Origin: Flavobacteriaceae bacterium
GTDB taxonomy: Bacteria > Bacteroidota > Bacteroidia > Flavobacteriales > Flavobacteriaceae
Direction of reading: 5' to 3'
Length of the DNA stretch: 35,091 nucleotides
Assembly (NCBI GenBank): GCA_030828565.1
Contig: JAURCF010000011.1
Coordinates: 1-35,091, forward strand
Program-made: the position numbers and the translations under genes
The notes under the pieces: generated by a model
The model's database searches: none
Told to the model about the DNA's origin: nothing
The model's input: only the letters and a program-made list of their open reading frames with translations
Shown: piece by piece, positions 1 through 8,260 of the stretch
Position numbering within the stretch: the first letter of the stretch is position 1
Layout of the letters: each line of letters opens with the position of its first letter

Positions 1-190
1 CGGTAAACACCCAGCCAAAAGCCTTGCTGTAAAAATCTTTAACAGATTCCAAATCCGAAGCCTTAAACTCTATATAGTCAATTAGATCTTCATTGTTTGG
101 AAGGTCTGGAGTGTCGTCAGAACCACAACCAGCAGCTAATAATACAATAGTTAAATAAAGTAAAAATGGAATGTGAATGTTGATTTTCAT
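1..190 (-). CDS. Surface lipoprotein with VOC (glyoxalase-like) domain, 3' part outside window
   Basis: Only the first 63 codons are inside the window, starting at the ATG at 190-188. The protein opens with a hydrophobic signal peptide and a lipobox (Ala-Ala-Gly-Cys, Cys22). The residues after the cysteine are Gly-Ser-Asp-Asp, which resembles the Bacteroidota lipoprotein export signal that sends lipoproteins to the cell surface. From about residue 37 it reads DYIEFKASDLESVKDFYSKA followed by FGW, the typical first beta-alpha unit of the VOC fold (glyoxalase / dioxygenase / bleomycin-resistance superfamily). The metal ligands and substrate cannot be judged because the rest is missing. A VOC domain on a lipoprotein is unusual, since most family members are cytoplasmic. 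The lipoprotein call is firm; the VOC call rests on about 27 residues. Confidence 0.7.
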   Translation of the reverse strand, partial: MKINIHIPFLLYLTIVLLAAGCGSDDTPDLPNNEDLIDYIEFKASDLESVKDFYSKAFGWVFT

Positions 191-209
191 GAGGTAAGAT
201 GTTTTTAAT

Positions 210-238
210 TAAATGTATTTGTAACATAAAAAACACAA
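210..238 (-). promoter_or_regulatory. Candidate promoter of the VOC lipoprotein gene
   Basis: On the minus strand TTG (238-236) is followed after 18 nt by TACATTTA (217-210), one mismatch from the Bacteroidota -7 consensus TAnnTTTG. The implied start of transcription is near 205, giving a leader of about 15 nt. This is pattern matching only. Confidence 0.3.
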
Positions 239-397
239 CAATACCTCCAGGATGTATTATAAAATGTGATTATTGAGTAGGCACTTAACGAAAAGAAAAA
301 AAACGAAAGAAAATCACACATTGATAACAAGACTTGAGGTTGCTGTTGGAAGTCTCGTATCAAGTATCATGCCGACTATACTTTTATTGTAAAAGAC

Positions 398-427
398 AAA
401 AATCTCTTTTTTTAAAATAAGATTTTT
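398..427 (-). terminator. Weak AT-rich hairpin downstream of smpB
   Basis: AAAAATCT (398-405) and AGATTTTT (420-427) form an 8-bp inverted repeat with a 14-nt loop, about 30 nt past the smpB stop. On the minus strand it is followed by a T-rich stretch. The stem is AT-rich and the loop long, so this is a weak candidate. Confidence 0.22.
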
Positions 428-458
428 AGCTTTCAAGTCATAGAGTTAAACCGTCTAA

Positions 459-917
459 CTACTTAAAATTCTTTTTTACTCGATCCAATGTGCGTTGGTT
501 ATCCCTATCTTTGAGGGTGTTGCGTTTGTCGTAGAGTTTTTTTCCTTTGGCTAGCGAAATACGCAACTTGGCATAGCCTTTATCGTTAACAAACAAATTG
601 AGAGGAACAATGGTAAGTCCAGCATTTTTGACTTGTTTCCACAATTTCTGCAGCTCTTTTTTGTTAAGCAACAATTTGCGTGTGGCTTTGGGGCGGTGGT
701 TGTAGTGCGTTCCGTGACTGTATTCATCAACGGTCATATTGACTACAAAAAGCTCCCCAAGGTCATTAAACTCACAAAAACTTTCGGCAATAGAGGCCTT
801 GCTCGCTCGTATCGACTTGATTTCGGTACCCGTCAATACAATGCCTGCTGTATACGTGTCTAGTAGATCGTATTCAAAACGTGCCCGTTTGTTTTTGATG
901 TTAACTTGTTTGTTCAC
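459..917 (-). CDS. smpB: SsrA-binding protein SmpB
   Basis: SmpB binds tmRNA (SsrA) and brings it to stalled ribosomes for trans-translation. The 152 residues match the usual family length. The N-terminal signature is clear (NIKNKRARFEYDLLDTYTAG, then GTEIKSIRASKAS), as is the central HYNHRPKATRKLLLNKKEL segment, and the basic C-terminal tail (KGKKLYDKRNTLKDRD) enters the decoding centre in known SmpB. The start must be the GTG at 917-915: an in-frame stop lies at 930-932, and no other start codon precedes the conserved residues. It lies 30 nt downstream of clpB on the same strand, so it may be co-transcribed, but a perfect -7 element sits just before its start. The tmRNA gene is not in this window. 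Confidence 0.97.
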   Translation of the reverse strand: MNKQVNIKNKRARFEYDLLDTYTAGIVLTGTEIKSIRASKASIAESFCEFNDLGELFVVNMTVDEYSHGTHYNHRPKATRKLLLNKKELQKLWKQVKNAGLTIVPLNLFVNDKGYAKLRISLAKGKKLYDKRNTLKDRDNQRTLDRVKKNFK

Positions 918-921
918 ACCG

Positions 922-929
922 CAAAGGTA
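922..929 (-). promoter_or_regulatory. -7 promoter element directly before smpB
   Basis: The minus strand reads TACCTTTG (929-922), a perfect TAnnTTTG. Using the offset seen at the ffs RNA gene (fifth base after the G), transcription would begin at 917, the first base of the smpB GTG codon. No -33 TTG is seen at the normal distance. Confidence 0.35.
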
Positions 930-947
930 CTAACTATTCCTTTAGGG

Positions 948-3548
948 TTATACATCTTTGGGTGTTGCGTTTCGAAACACCAAGGCATCGTCAAAGGCAT
1001 CGATCAAAATGTTTTTTTGGGAACTTATGTTTCCGCTGAGCAGTTCTTTGGATAGTGCATTCAACACATGGGTTTGCAAAGCTCTTTTAACGGGTCGGGC
1101 TCCAAATTGCGGATCGAATCCTTTTTTTGCCAACCATTCAATCGCTTCGGGTGTGCTGTCCAATCCAATGTTTTGTTGCGATAAACGTGCTGCAATTTGT
1201 TGTATTTGCAATTGCACAATCTCAGCAATATCGTCCATATTTAATGGAGAAAACATTACAATATCATCAATGCGATTGATAAACTCTGGGCGAATTGTAG
1301 TGCGCAACAACTCCAATACTTTGGATTTGGATTGTTCGGCTGCTTCCTCAACGTCTTGAATATTTTCATACGTTTCTTGAATCAACTCACTTCCCAAGTT
1401 GCTGGTCATGATGATGATGGTATTTTTAAAATCGGCAACACGTCCTTTGTTATCAGTAAGGCGTCCTTCGTCCAATACCTGCAACAAAATATTGAAGGTG
1501 TCGGGATGAGCCTTTTCGATTTCATCAAGCAATACCACTGAGTAGGGGCGTCTTCGAACGGCTTCTGTGAGTTGTCCACCTTCGTCGTATCCTACATATC
1601 CGGGAGGTGCTCCAATCAATCGACTGACTGAATGGAGTTCTTGATATTCACTCATATCAATACGTGTCATGGCGTTTTCATCGTCAAACAACAAGGCCGC
1701 AACGGATTTTGCAAGCTCGGTTTTTCCTACCCCTGTGGTTCCCAAAAACAAAAAGCTTCCCGTGGGTCGGTTGGGATCTTGAAGCCCCGCACGACTTCTA
1801 CGAACAGCGTCACATACCCGTTGAATGGCTTCGTCCTGCCCAACCATGCGCTTGTGGATTTCAGTTTCCAAGTTCAGCAACTTCTCACGGTCAGCCTGAA
1901 GCATTTTGGTGACAGGAATCCCTGTCCATTTGGCAACGACTTCGGCAATATCTTCATGAGTGACTTCTTCTTTGATAAGTGAATCTTTTTGTTGTTGCGA
2001 AACGAGTTGTTCGTTTAGTTGTTGAAGTTGTTCTTCAATGGATTTCATTTTTCCATATCGAATTTCAGCTACAACGCCGTAATCACCATCGCGTTCGGCA
2101 CGTTCGGCATCGATTTTACATTGTTCCAACTCCGATTTGGCTTGTTGAATTTGATCAACCAATTCTTTTTCGGCATTCCACTTGGAAAAGAAAATGTTTC
2201 TTTCTTCTTTCAAGTCGCCCAGTTCGGCATTCAAACTTTTTAGTTTTTCAACGTCTTTTTCCCTTTTGATGGCTTCAATTTCAATTTCCAATTGCATGAT
2301 TTTGCGATCCAATACATCCAATTCTTCGGGTTTGGAGTTCATTTCCATACGCAATTTAGAAGCAGCTTCGTCCATAAGATCAATGGCTTTGTCTGGCAAA
2401 AAACGATTGGAAATATAGCGTTGTGAAAGTTCAACAGCAGCAATTATGGCGCTGTCCTTGATGCGAACTTTGTGATGGGTTTCGTATTTTTCTTTGATAC
2501 CTCGCAAAATGGAAATTGCACTTTCGGTATCGGGTTCATCAACCAATACTTTTTGAAAACGACGCTCCAAGGCTTTGTCTTTTTCAAAATATTTTTGGTA
2601 TTCATTGAGCGTAGTGGCTCCAATGGCTCTGAGTTCGCCACGTGCAAGAGCGGGTTTTAAAATATTCGCAGCATCCATAGCGCCTTCACCGCCGCCAGCA
2701 CCCACCAAGGTGTGGATTTCATCAATAAACAACACAATTTCTCCGCTACTGGATGTTACTTCTTTGATGACCGATTTGAGACGTTCTTCAAATTCTCCTT
2801 TGTATTTGGCTCCTGCAATGAGTGCTCCCATATCCAACGCATAAAGTTGTTTGTTTTTTAGGTTTTCTGGAACATCACCCTCTACAATTCGGTGTGCCAA
2901 TCCTTCGGCAATGGCTGTTTTTCCTGTTCCAGGTTCTCCCACCAATATAGGGTTGTTTTTGGTACGTCGAGTAAGGATTTGCAGTATACGTCTGATTTCT
3001 TCATCGCGACCAATCACAGGATCCAAACGACCGTCATTGGCCAATTGGTTTAAGTTTTTCGCAAACTTTTCCAACGATTGATAGGTGTCTTCTGCGGTTT
3101 GTGAAGTCACACGAGCTCCCTTACGCAATTCATCTATGGCACTTAGGGTGTTTTTTTCGGTGACTCCTTGGTCCTTTAAAAATTGAGCAATGTTACTTTT
3201 GGATTTTAGAATAGCAACAAACAAATGTTCAATGGAAGAAAATTCATCCTTCATTTTTTGAGCGCTAATGAGTGCTTCATTGATGGTTTTACCAGTTTCT
3301 GGAGACATCGACAATTCGCCGCCAGAGACTTTGGATTTGCTTTGGAGTTCTTTTTCCAATACTTGTTTTAGCAAGGGTTCGTTGACGCCTAATTTTTTAA
3401 GTATAAACGAAACTATATGTTCATCAACAGAAAGGATTCCTTGAAAAACATGTTCGTTTTCAATTTGCCCATGAGAGTGTTCTTGCGCAAACTGTTGTGC
3501 TTGTTGCAACGCCTCTTGGGCTTTTATTGTTAGTTTTTGTAGGTTCAT
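948..3548 (-). CDS. clpB: ATP-dependent disaggregase ClpB
   Basis: ClpB is a hexameric AAA+ chaperone that extracts proteins from aggregates together with DnaK. The 866 residues match the usual length and hold every domain in order. The N-terminal Clp repeat domain covers about 1-145. NBD1 has Walker A GEPGTGKT (204-211), a pore loop with KYKG (249-252) and Walker B LFIDEIH (273-279). A long charged coiled-coil middle domain covers about 400-525 and distinguishes ClpB from ClpA/ClpC. NBD2 has Walker A GTTGVGKT (603-610), pore loop GYVGYDEGG (650-658) and Walker B VVLLDE (671-676). No ClpP-docking loop is evident. The ATG at 3548 begins the conserved [10 protein letters not shown] segment. It is divergent from ytxJ, and smpB follows 30 nt downstream. 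I see no CIRCE-like operator upstream. Confidence 0.98.
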   Translation of the reverse strand: MNLQKLTIKAQEALQQAQQFAQEHSHGQIENEHVFQGILSVDEHIVSFILKKLGVNEPLLKQVLEKELQSKSKVSGGELSMSPETGKTINEALISAQKMKDEFSSIEHLFVAILKSKSNIAQFLKDQGVTEKNTLSAIDELRKGARVTSQTAEDTYQSLEKFAKNLNQLANDGRLDPVIGRDEEIRRILQILTRRTKNNPILVGEPGTGKTAIAEGLAHRIVEGDVPENLKNKQLYALDMGALIAGAKYKGEFEERLKSVIKEVTSSSGEIVLFIDEIHTLVGAGGGEGAMDAANILKPALARGELRAIGATTLNEYQKYFEKDKALERRFQKVLVDEPDTESAISILRGIKEKYETHHKVRIKDSAIIAAVELSQRYISNRFLPDKAIDLMDEAASKLRMEMNSKPEELDVLDRKIMQLEIEIEAIKREKDVEKLKSLNAELGDLKEERNIFFSKWNAEKELVDQIQQAKSELEQCKIDAERAERDGDYGVVAEIRYGKMKSIEEQLQQLNEQLVSQQQKDSLIKEEVTHEDIAEVVAKWTGIPVTKMLQADREKLLNLETEIHKRMVGQDEAIQRVCDAVRRSRAGLQDPNRPTGSFLFLGTTGVGKTELAKSVAALLFDDENAMTRIDMSEYQELHSVSRLIGAPPGYVGYDEGGQLTEAVRRRPYSVVLLDEIEKAHPDTFNILLQVLDEGRLTDNKGRVADFKNTIIIMTSNLGSELIQETYENIQDVEEAAEQSKSKVLELLRTTIRPEFINRIDDIVMFSPLNMDDIAEIVQLQIQQIAARLSQQNIGLDSTPEAIEWLAKKGFDPQFGARPVKRALQTHVLNALSKELLSGNISSQKNILIDAFDDALVFRNATPKDV

Positions 3549-3564
3549 AGTTGTAATTTTTGAA

Positions 3565-3572
3565 TACCTTTG
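3565..3572 (+). promoter_or_regulatory. Candidate -7 element upstream of ytxJ
   Basis: TACCTTTG is a perfect TAnnTTTG match in the clpB/ytxJ intergenic region. Transcription would begin near 3577, leaving a leader of 63 or 84 nt depending on which ATG is used. No TTG lies at the expected -33 distance. Confidence 0.3.
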
Positions 3573-3660
3573 CTCAAGTTTAATACCGCTTTTAACAAAC
3601 CGACATTTTGTCTTTATATTGAACTAATTTAATGTCAATATGTCTTATTATCAATACATT

Positions 3661-4044
3661 ATGAGTATTTTAGGTTCGTTGTTTTCGTCTAAATCCGACA
3701 AAAATTCCACTGAAAATTGGAATACTTTGGAATCGTTGGATCATTGGAACCAACTTTTGGATCAATCGTTTCAAAATGCTGTGGTGGTTTTTAAACATTC
3801 TACACGCTGCTTTATCAGTCGTTCTGTGCTCAACAACTTTGAAGCAACGGGAATGAATGCTGGAACGCCTCAAACGTTTTATCTTCTTGACTTGTTGTCT
3901 TATCGTTCGGTTTCCGATGCAATTATTGAACACACCTTGGTGGAACATCAATCGCCACAAATTATCGTGCTTAAGGATGGTAAAACGGTTTTTACAGCTT
4001 CCCACGACGCCATTAGTTTTGACTCGGTTCTTGAGTTTCTTTAA
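3661..4044 (+). CDS. ytxJ: Bacilliredoxin-like protein YtxJ
   Basis: This is a small cytoplasmic thioredoxin-fold protein of the YtxJ (BrxC) family, linked in Firmicutes to the low-molecular-weight thiol bacillithiol. The family hallmark is visible as VVVFKHSTRCFISRSVLNNF, with the single redox cysteine (Cys50 from the 3661 start) after Ser-Thr-Arg. There is no second cysteine nearby, as expected for a monothiol bacilliredoxin. A beta strand and a C-terminal helix follow (SPQIIVLKDGKTVFTASHDA). The frame is also open from an ATG at 3640; I prefer 3661 because the extra seven residues are not typical and MSILGSLF looks like a normal family start. The gene is monocistronic, between divergent clpB and the glyA promoter. 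Family assignment is fairly firm; bacillithiol use in this organism is inferred. Confidence 0.85.
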   Translation: MSILGSLFSSKSDKNSTENWNTLESLDHWNQLLDQSFQNAVVVFKHSTRCFISRSVLNNFEATGMNAGTPQTFYLLDLLSYRSVSDAIIEHTLVEHQSPQIIVLKDGKTVFTASHDAISFDSVLEFL

Positions 4045-4094
4045 AATTGTTAATTTATTTTTAATAACATTCGATGCCTTTATGTAGTTTTCGA

Positions 4095-4125
4095 TTGCGT
4101 AGGGTATTGGGGTTAGTTATATTTG
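4095..4125 (+). promoter_or_regulatory. Promoter of glyA
   Basis: TTG (4095-4097), a 20-nt spacer and TATATTTG (4118-4125) match the Bacteroidota -33/-7 promoter in both boxes and spacing. Transcription should begin near 4130, giving a leader of about 13 nt. It is one of the two best promoters in the window. Confidence 0.55.
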
Positions 4126-4142
4126 CCTTTTTAAAATGAACC

Positions 4143-5417
4143 ATGGTAAGAGACGAGCAAATTTTTGAATTGATTGAGGCAGAACACCAACGCCAATTGA
4201 ACGGTATTGAGTTGATTGCTTCTGAAAACTTTACAAGCCAACAAGTGATGGAGGCTGCAGGATCGGTATTGACAAACAAATACGCTGAAGGCTATCCTGG
4301 GAAACGGTATTACGGAGGTTGTGAAGTTGTAGATGAGGTGGAAACACTCGCCATTGAACGTGCCAAAGCATTGTTTGGAGCAGCATATGCAAATGTACAG
4401 CCCCACTCAGGGTCGCAAGCCAATACAGCTGTTTTTCATGCTTTGATCAAACCAGGTGATAAAATTTTAGGATTCGACCTTTCTCATGGTGGGCACTTGA
4501 CACACGGATCGCCAGTCAATTTTTCCGGTCGTTTGTACAATCCTTCTTTTTATGGGGTTGATAAAGAAACAGGACGATTGGATTACGATGCTATTGAAGT
4601 TATTGCCGTCAAAGAACAACCCAAACTCATTATTGCTGGAGCTTCTGCCTATTCTAGAGATATAGATTTTAAACGATTTAGAGCCATTGCTGATAAGGTA
4701 GGTGCATTGTTACTTGCCGATATTTCCCATCCTTCGGGATTGATTGCCAAAGGGATTCTTAACGATCCTATTCCGCATTGTCATGTGGTAACAACTACCA
4801 CTCATAAAACATTGCGCGGACCTCGAGGTGGGTTGATTTTAATGGGTGAAGATTTTGACAACCCTTTTGGAATTACATTAAAAAATGGAAAACTTCGCAA
4901 AATGTCTTCTTTATTAGACGGTGCTGTATTTCCAGGAAACCAAGGAGGTCCATTGGAACATATTATTGCTGCTAAAGCCATTGCTTTTGGAGAAGCGCTT
5001 AGCGATGATTTTTTACATTATATGTTACAAGTTCGCAAGAATGCTCAAGCCATGGCAAAAGCATTTGTGGAAAGAGGTTATAACCTGATTTCTGGTGGAA
5101 CCGACAACCACATGATGCTTATTGATTTACGCAACAAAGATGTTTCAGGAAAAGACGCTGAGTTAGCACTAGTAAAAGCTGAAATTACGACCAACAAAAA
5201 CATGGTTCCTTTTGATGATAAATCACCTTTTGTTACCTCAGGAATTCGTGTGGGAACGGCTGCAGTTACTACTAGAGGCTTGAAAGAAGCTGATATGGAA
5301 GCCATCGTTGCTCTCATTGATGAAGTGATTCAAAACCACACCGACGAAGCTGTATTGGAAAGTGTAGGGAATCGTGTTCATGCAATGATGAGTTCGCGCC
5401 CTTTGTTTGCTTATTAG
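4143..5417 (+). CDS. glyA: Serine hydroxymethyltransferase
   Basis: GlyA converts serine and tetrahydrofolate to glycine and 5,10-methylenetetrahydrofolate, the main source of one-carbon units. At 424 residues it has the usual bacterial length. The PLP-lysine motif [14 protein letters not shown] is at 217-230 with Lys222 as the Schiff-base residue. Other family marks are [10 protein letters not shown] near the N-terminus, [20 protein letters not shown] (46-65) and PHSGSQAN (87-94). The ATG at 4143 starts directly before conserved RDEQIFELI; an ATG at 4136 is out of frame. A good promoter precedes the gene. It ends four bases from the stop of the convergent lipoprotein gene, with no terminator hairpin between them. 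Confidence 0.98.
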   Translation: MVRDEQIFELIEAEHQRQLNGIELIASENFTSQQVMEAAGSVLTNKYAEGYPGKRYYGGCEVVDEVETLAIERAKALFGAAYANVQPHSGSQANTAVFHALIKPGDKILGFDLSHGGHLTHGSPVNFSGRLYNPSFYGVDKETGRLDYDAIEVIAVKEQPKLIIAGASAYSRDIDFKRFRAIADKVGALLLADISHPSGLIAKGILNDPIPHCHVVTTTTHKTLRGPRGGLILMGEDFDNPFGITLKNGKLRKMSSLLDGAVFPGNQGGPLEHIIAAKAIAFGEALSDDFLHYMLQVRKNAQAMAKAFVERGYNLISGGTDNHMMLIDLRNKDVSGKDAELALVKAEITTNKNMVPFDDKSPFVTSGIRVGTAAVTTRGLKEADMEAIVALIDEVIQNHTDEAVLESVGNRVHAMMSSRPLFAY

Positions 5418-5421
5418 TCAA

Positions 5422-6984
5422 TCAATCTTCAAATTCAATGTGCTGATAAGCTCCCAAATCTGGGGAAGTTGTTCGTGCGGTGCCTAAAATATCCAAAGGC
5501 ACTAAGCTCGATATGGCTCCATTGCCTTTACCAATAGCATCACTCTCTATTCCAATTCTAAAATCTAGGTTGTTAGGGTCTTTAAAGTCTGGAATTCCAT
5601 TCAATGTTGCTTGAACATAATTGTTGGTGTTATCAAAAGAATAGAGGGGATCGTCTGTATGCATTCCCGATAAATCGTTGAACTGTAACAGGGTGTGGCT
5701 TAACTGAAATTGAAAATCGACAGTTTCCAAAGGATCAAGTAGCCACTCTATATTTTGACTTCCCGTAATGATGCAATTTTGAAACGAAGCTTTTTCTAGT
5801 GGAGCTGTAAAATAACTCCCGTCTGCAAGCTTGAGGTAATTGTCTAGCCATACCGCTGGTTTGTCTCTAAAGTTTTGGTTCCAGTAATTAGCAAATGTAC
5901 AATGTCGAAAGTCATAATTCCCTCCAATATTTCCATAAAAAACAGATTGTCCTGCATTTCCAAACACACTGTTTTCGGCATCTATATAACTGGTTTTTGC
6001 CCATAGTCCAAAGGCTTGACTGTTGTATATTTCTGTATTTTTTAGGGTAAGGGTAGGACTGCTTGATTCGTCATTATAATCACTCAAAATACCAACGGTA
6101 GCATTTTTTATAATGCAATGATTGAAGGAATGGGCAGTACTTCCTGCTGTTAACCAAATGGCCCCCCACTGTCCAGATAAGTTTTCGTAATTGGGCTCCA
6201 GTCGGTCTCCCTCAAAAATCACCTTATTTGTCAAATCATCCGGTTGGTTTCCTGGAAGACCTTGAACACTAACGGTTGAATTGTTAGCTGCTATAAGACC
6301 TGAGTTTTCATGGAAGTGAATGCGCGCTCCTGCTTCAAAAACCACTGTTTTGTTTGCGGGAACAGCGGCATATCCATAAACAACATAAGGTTTGTGATTT
6401 GTAAAAACAAGCTCGCTATCGTTCAAATAAAAACCTTCGATTCCAATTATGTTTCCATTGTCGTCAGTTCCAAATTCGAGAAATTCATAAGTCCCATCGT
6501 TGTATTTTTCAGGATATAAAAAAACAGCATCTTGAACCAAGGTCACCAAGTCAACACTTTGAGTTCCTCCAATGTGATTGAAAACCAATTTGTCAGTGTA
6601 AAGAAATTGCGTTTGAGTAGTAGTAAAATCTTTAATATCAACGGTAGTTTCAATAAAAACGTACATACTATCTTTGGCGAGAATTTCTACGTTTTCAAAA
6701 GAATTTCCACTCATACCATCCACATTCAAACGGTATTTTGAGTCAGAGAGATTTAACGAAATGGAGGGAATGGAAAGGTTTATATTGGAAGTGTTGAATA
6801 CTTTTAGGGTATATGTACTCGATCCAATGTTACTAAATACGGTGTCTAAATAAATGGTGTCTTTACTAAACCGAAGTTCTCCTTGAGAGGGTTCAAAATC
6901 AAAGTCGGAACGGCACGAGCTCCAACATACGATGAGAGCAATCCAACCCAAAACAATGATTTCTTTGTTGATAGACATAGGCAT
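5422..6984 (-). CDS. Lipoprotein with beta-helix-like C-terminal half, unknown function
   Basis: I do not recognise a named family. The 520 residues begin with a signal peptide ending in Trp-Ser-Ser-Cys (Cys24), an imperfect lipobox. The residues after it (CRSDFDFEP) are acidic, as in exported Bacteroidota lipoproteins. Residues about 30-180 look like an all-beta domain (FSKDTIYLDTVFSNIGSSTY), similar to Ig-like domains of secreted proteins. From about 220 onward short strands recur with patterns such as KVIFEGD, FNHCIIKNATVGILSD, LTLKNTEIYNS and FRHCTFANYW, typical of right-handed parallel beta-helices. The end (GTARTTSPDLGAYQHIEFED) resembles the DIGAYE ending of such proteins. It lies 11 nt downstream of the cyclotransferase gene, so the two are probably one operon. 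An envelope role is likely; any carbohydrate or adhesion role is a guess. Confidence 0.75.
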   Translation of the reverse strand: MPMSINKEIIVLGWIALIVCWSSCRSDFDFEPSQGELRFSKDTIYLDTVFSNIGSSTYTLKVFNTSNINLSIPSISLNLSDSKYRLNVDGMSGNSFENVEILAKDSMYVFIETTVDIKDFTTTQTQFLYTDKLVFNHIGGTQSVDLVTLVQDAVFLYPEKYNDGTYEFLEFGTDDNGNIIGIEGFYLNDSELVFTNHKPYVVYGYAAVPANKTVVFEAGARIHFHENSGLIAANNSTVSVQGLPGNQPDDLTNKVIFEGDRLEPNYENLSGQWGAIWLTAGSTAHSFNHCIIKNATVGILSDYNDESSSPTLTLKNTEIYNSQAFGLWAKTSYIDAENSVFGNAGQSVFYGNIGGNYDFRHCTFANYWNQNFRDKPAVWLDNYLKLADGSYFTAPLEKASFQNCIITGSQNIEWLLDPLETVDFQFQLSHTLLQFNDLSGMHTDDPLYSFDNTNNYVQATLNGIPDFKDPNNLDFRIGIESDAIGKGNGAISSLVPLDILGTARTTSPDLGAYQHIEFED

Positions 6985-6995
6985 TTACAACGTGT

Positions 6996-8042
6996 TTATT
7001 TTTTAAAAATTGCAACCTCAAACAGCTTGTCCCAGTTTTTCCCTGTCACAAAAAAAGTTTTACGAGTAGGGTGGAAAGCAATTCCGTTGAGAACATCCAA
7101 CTTGGGGTGCTTTTTTACTTTTTGTTTCAAACCAGAAAAATCTACAACCCCTTCCACAGCTCCCGAAATAGGGTCTATGATGATTCCTACTTCTTTATTA
7201 AACTGATAAGTATTTGCATAAATCTTTCCGTCAACCCATTCCAACTCATTAATATTTTTGATGACTTTATTATTGGTAACCGCCGTAATTTTACTCAGCT
7301 CGGATTGGTTGTCAGCATCCAAAATCCAAATATGTTCCGATCCGTCAGACTTATAAAGTTGCTCGCCATCGTTGCACAATCCCCAACCTTCAAGGCTTTT
7401 AATGTATGAAAATGATTTTAGCAACTCAAAAGTGGATGGATCATACACAAATCCGATATTTTCTTTCCAAGTCAGTTGAAATATTTGATCGTTTAAGATC
7501 GTAATGCCCTCGCCAAAATACGAGTTGTTTAGTGGTAATTTTTGAATAACTTCTCCGGTTGTAAAGTTAACCTTTCGCAATGAAGAAGCTCCGTATTGTC
7601 CTGTACTTTCGTAAAGTTCGCCTTTGTAAAATTCCAATCCTTGTGTATAAGCGTTGATATCGTGTGGAAAGGAATTGATTATTTTGTATCCATACAAAAC
7701 GGGTTTTTTGGAAGCAAAAACGGTGATGTTTTTGGAAACTTCAATAGGCTTTCCGTTCACTTCAAAGGTTGCTTTGAGTAGATGATGACCCAATTGATTT
7801 TCATTGAAAGTGATCTTATTTTCAGTAGTATTTTGATCGTTCAAACTAAAATTTAAGTTGTCAACAGCATATTGGGAAGGATTGTGAAGTTCCCAAGAAA
7901 TTGAACTGCCCGCTTGAATGACTTTTGGAGCATCCATGAACTGAATGGAAAAATTTTTAGAAGATACCGATCCACAACTTGAGAGCAGCAATGTGTTGAA
8001 AAAAGCAGTCAATAATAGTAATGAGAAAAAATTGGGTTTCAT
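6996..8042 (-). CDS. Plant-type glutaminyl-peptide cyclotransferase lipoprotein
   Basis: The enzyme cyclises N-terminal glutamine of proteins to pyroglutamate. The protein (348 residues) has a lipobox Leu-Ser-Ser-Cys (Cys23), so it is predicted to be membrane-anchored outside the cytoplasm. An Ig-like stretch fills about 30-110. The rest matches the beta-propeller glutamine cyclotransferase family (papaya type): AYTQGLEFYKGELYESTG, YGASSLRKVN, GEGITILNDQIFQLTWKE, SLEGWGLCNDG, INELEWVDGKIYANTYQ and DVLNGIAFHP. Residues after the lipid cysteine (GSVSSKN) lack an acidic surface-export signal, suggesting a periplasm-facing location. It leads a two-gene operon with the beta-helix-like lipoprotein. 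In Bacteroidota many signal-peptidase I substrates carry glutamine at the mature N-terminus, which this enzyme class would modify. Confidence 0.9.
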   Translation of the reverse strand: MKPNFFSLLLLTAFFNTLLLSSCGSVSSKNFSIQFMDAPKVIQAGSSISWELHNPSQYAVDNLNFSLNDQNTTENKITFNENQLGHHLLKATFEVNGKPIEVSKNITVFASKKPVLYGYKIINSFPHDINAYTQGLEFYKGELYESTGQYGASSLRKVNFTTGEVIQKLPLNNSYFGEGITILNDQIFQLTWKENIGFVYDPSTFELLKSFSYIKSLEGWGLCNDGEQLYKSDGSEHIWILDADNQSELSKITAVTNNKVIKNINELEWVDGKIYANTYQFNKEVGIIIDPISGAVEGVVDFSGLKQKVKKHPKLDVLNGIAFHPTRKTFFVTGKNWDKLFEVAIFKK

Positions 8043-8117
8043 TTTGGTACAAATTAGAACGCCCTAAATTATTCATTTATTTAGGATAAAAAAAGTGAAA
8101 ACTTAACGAATTCATAG

Positions 8118-8125
8118 TATATTTG
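8118..8125 (+). promoter_or_regulatory. -7 promoter element of the SRP RNA gene
   Basis: TATATTTG is a perfect TAnnTTTG. It ends four bases before the first G of the SRP RNA stem, which fixes the likely +1 at 8130. No TTG is seen at -33. Confidence 0.6.
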
Positions 8126-8129
8126 CATT

Positions 8130-8226
8130 GGGCAAGTCCTATACAACCAGCTCCTGTTGAATCCCCCCAGGGCAGGAATGCAGCAAGGGTAGGCGGTCGT
8201 AGCGGTGTGATGTAGGTAGCTTGCCC
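8130..8226 (+). ncRNA. ffs: Small signal recognition particle RNA (4.5S type)
   Basis: This RNA binds Ffh and targets nascent membrane and secreted proteins to FtsY and the translocon. The diagnostic domain IV is visible at 8169-8190: CAGGGCAGGAATGCAGCAAGG, with GGAA tetraloop (8175-8178) and the conserved AGCA of the asymmetric loop. The tetraloop is closed by an A-U pair where C-G is common. The ends pair perfectly, GGGCAAG (8130-8136) with CTTGCCC (8220-8226), giving a hairpin of about 97 nt without the Alu domain found in long SRP RNAs. A -7 element sits just upstream and a run of seven T follows. The gene stands between the divergent cyclotransferase operon and the SDR gene. Confidence 0.93.
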
Positions 8227-8233
8227 TTTTTTT
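8220..8233 (+). terminator. 3' end and T-run of the SRP RNA
   Basis: The 3' arm of the terminal stem (CTTGCCC) runs directly into seven T (8227-8233). The RNA's own closing stem could act as an intrinsic terminator, though its loop is the whole RNA. Confidence 0.45.
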
Positions 8234-8260
8234 ACTCTATATTTCTTCTATTTGACATCT

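Noticed and set aside
4045-4080. AT-rich inverted repeat after ytxJ as a terminator
   Set aside because: Only four clear pairs (GTTA/TAAC) and no GC-rich stem or defined T-run.
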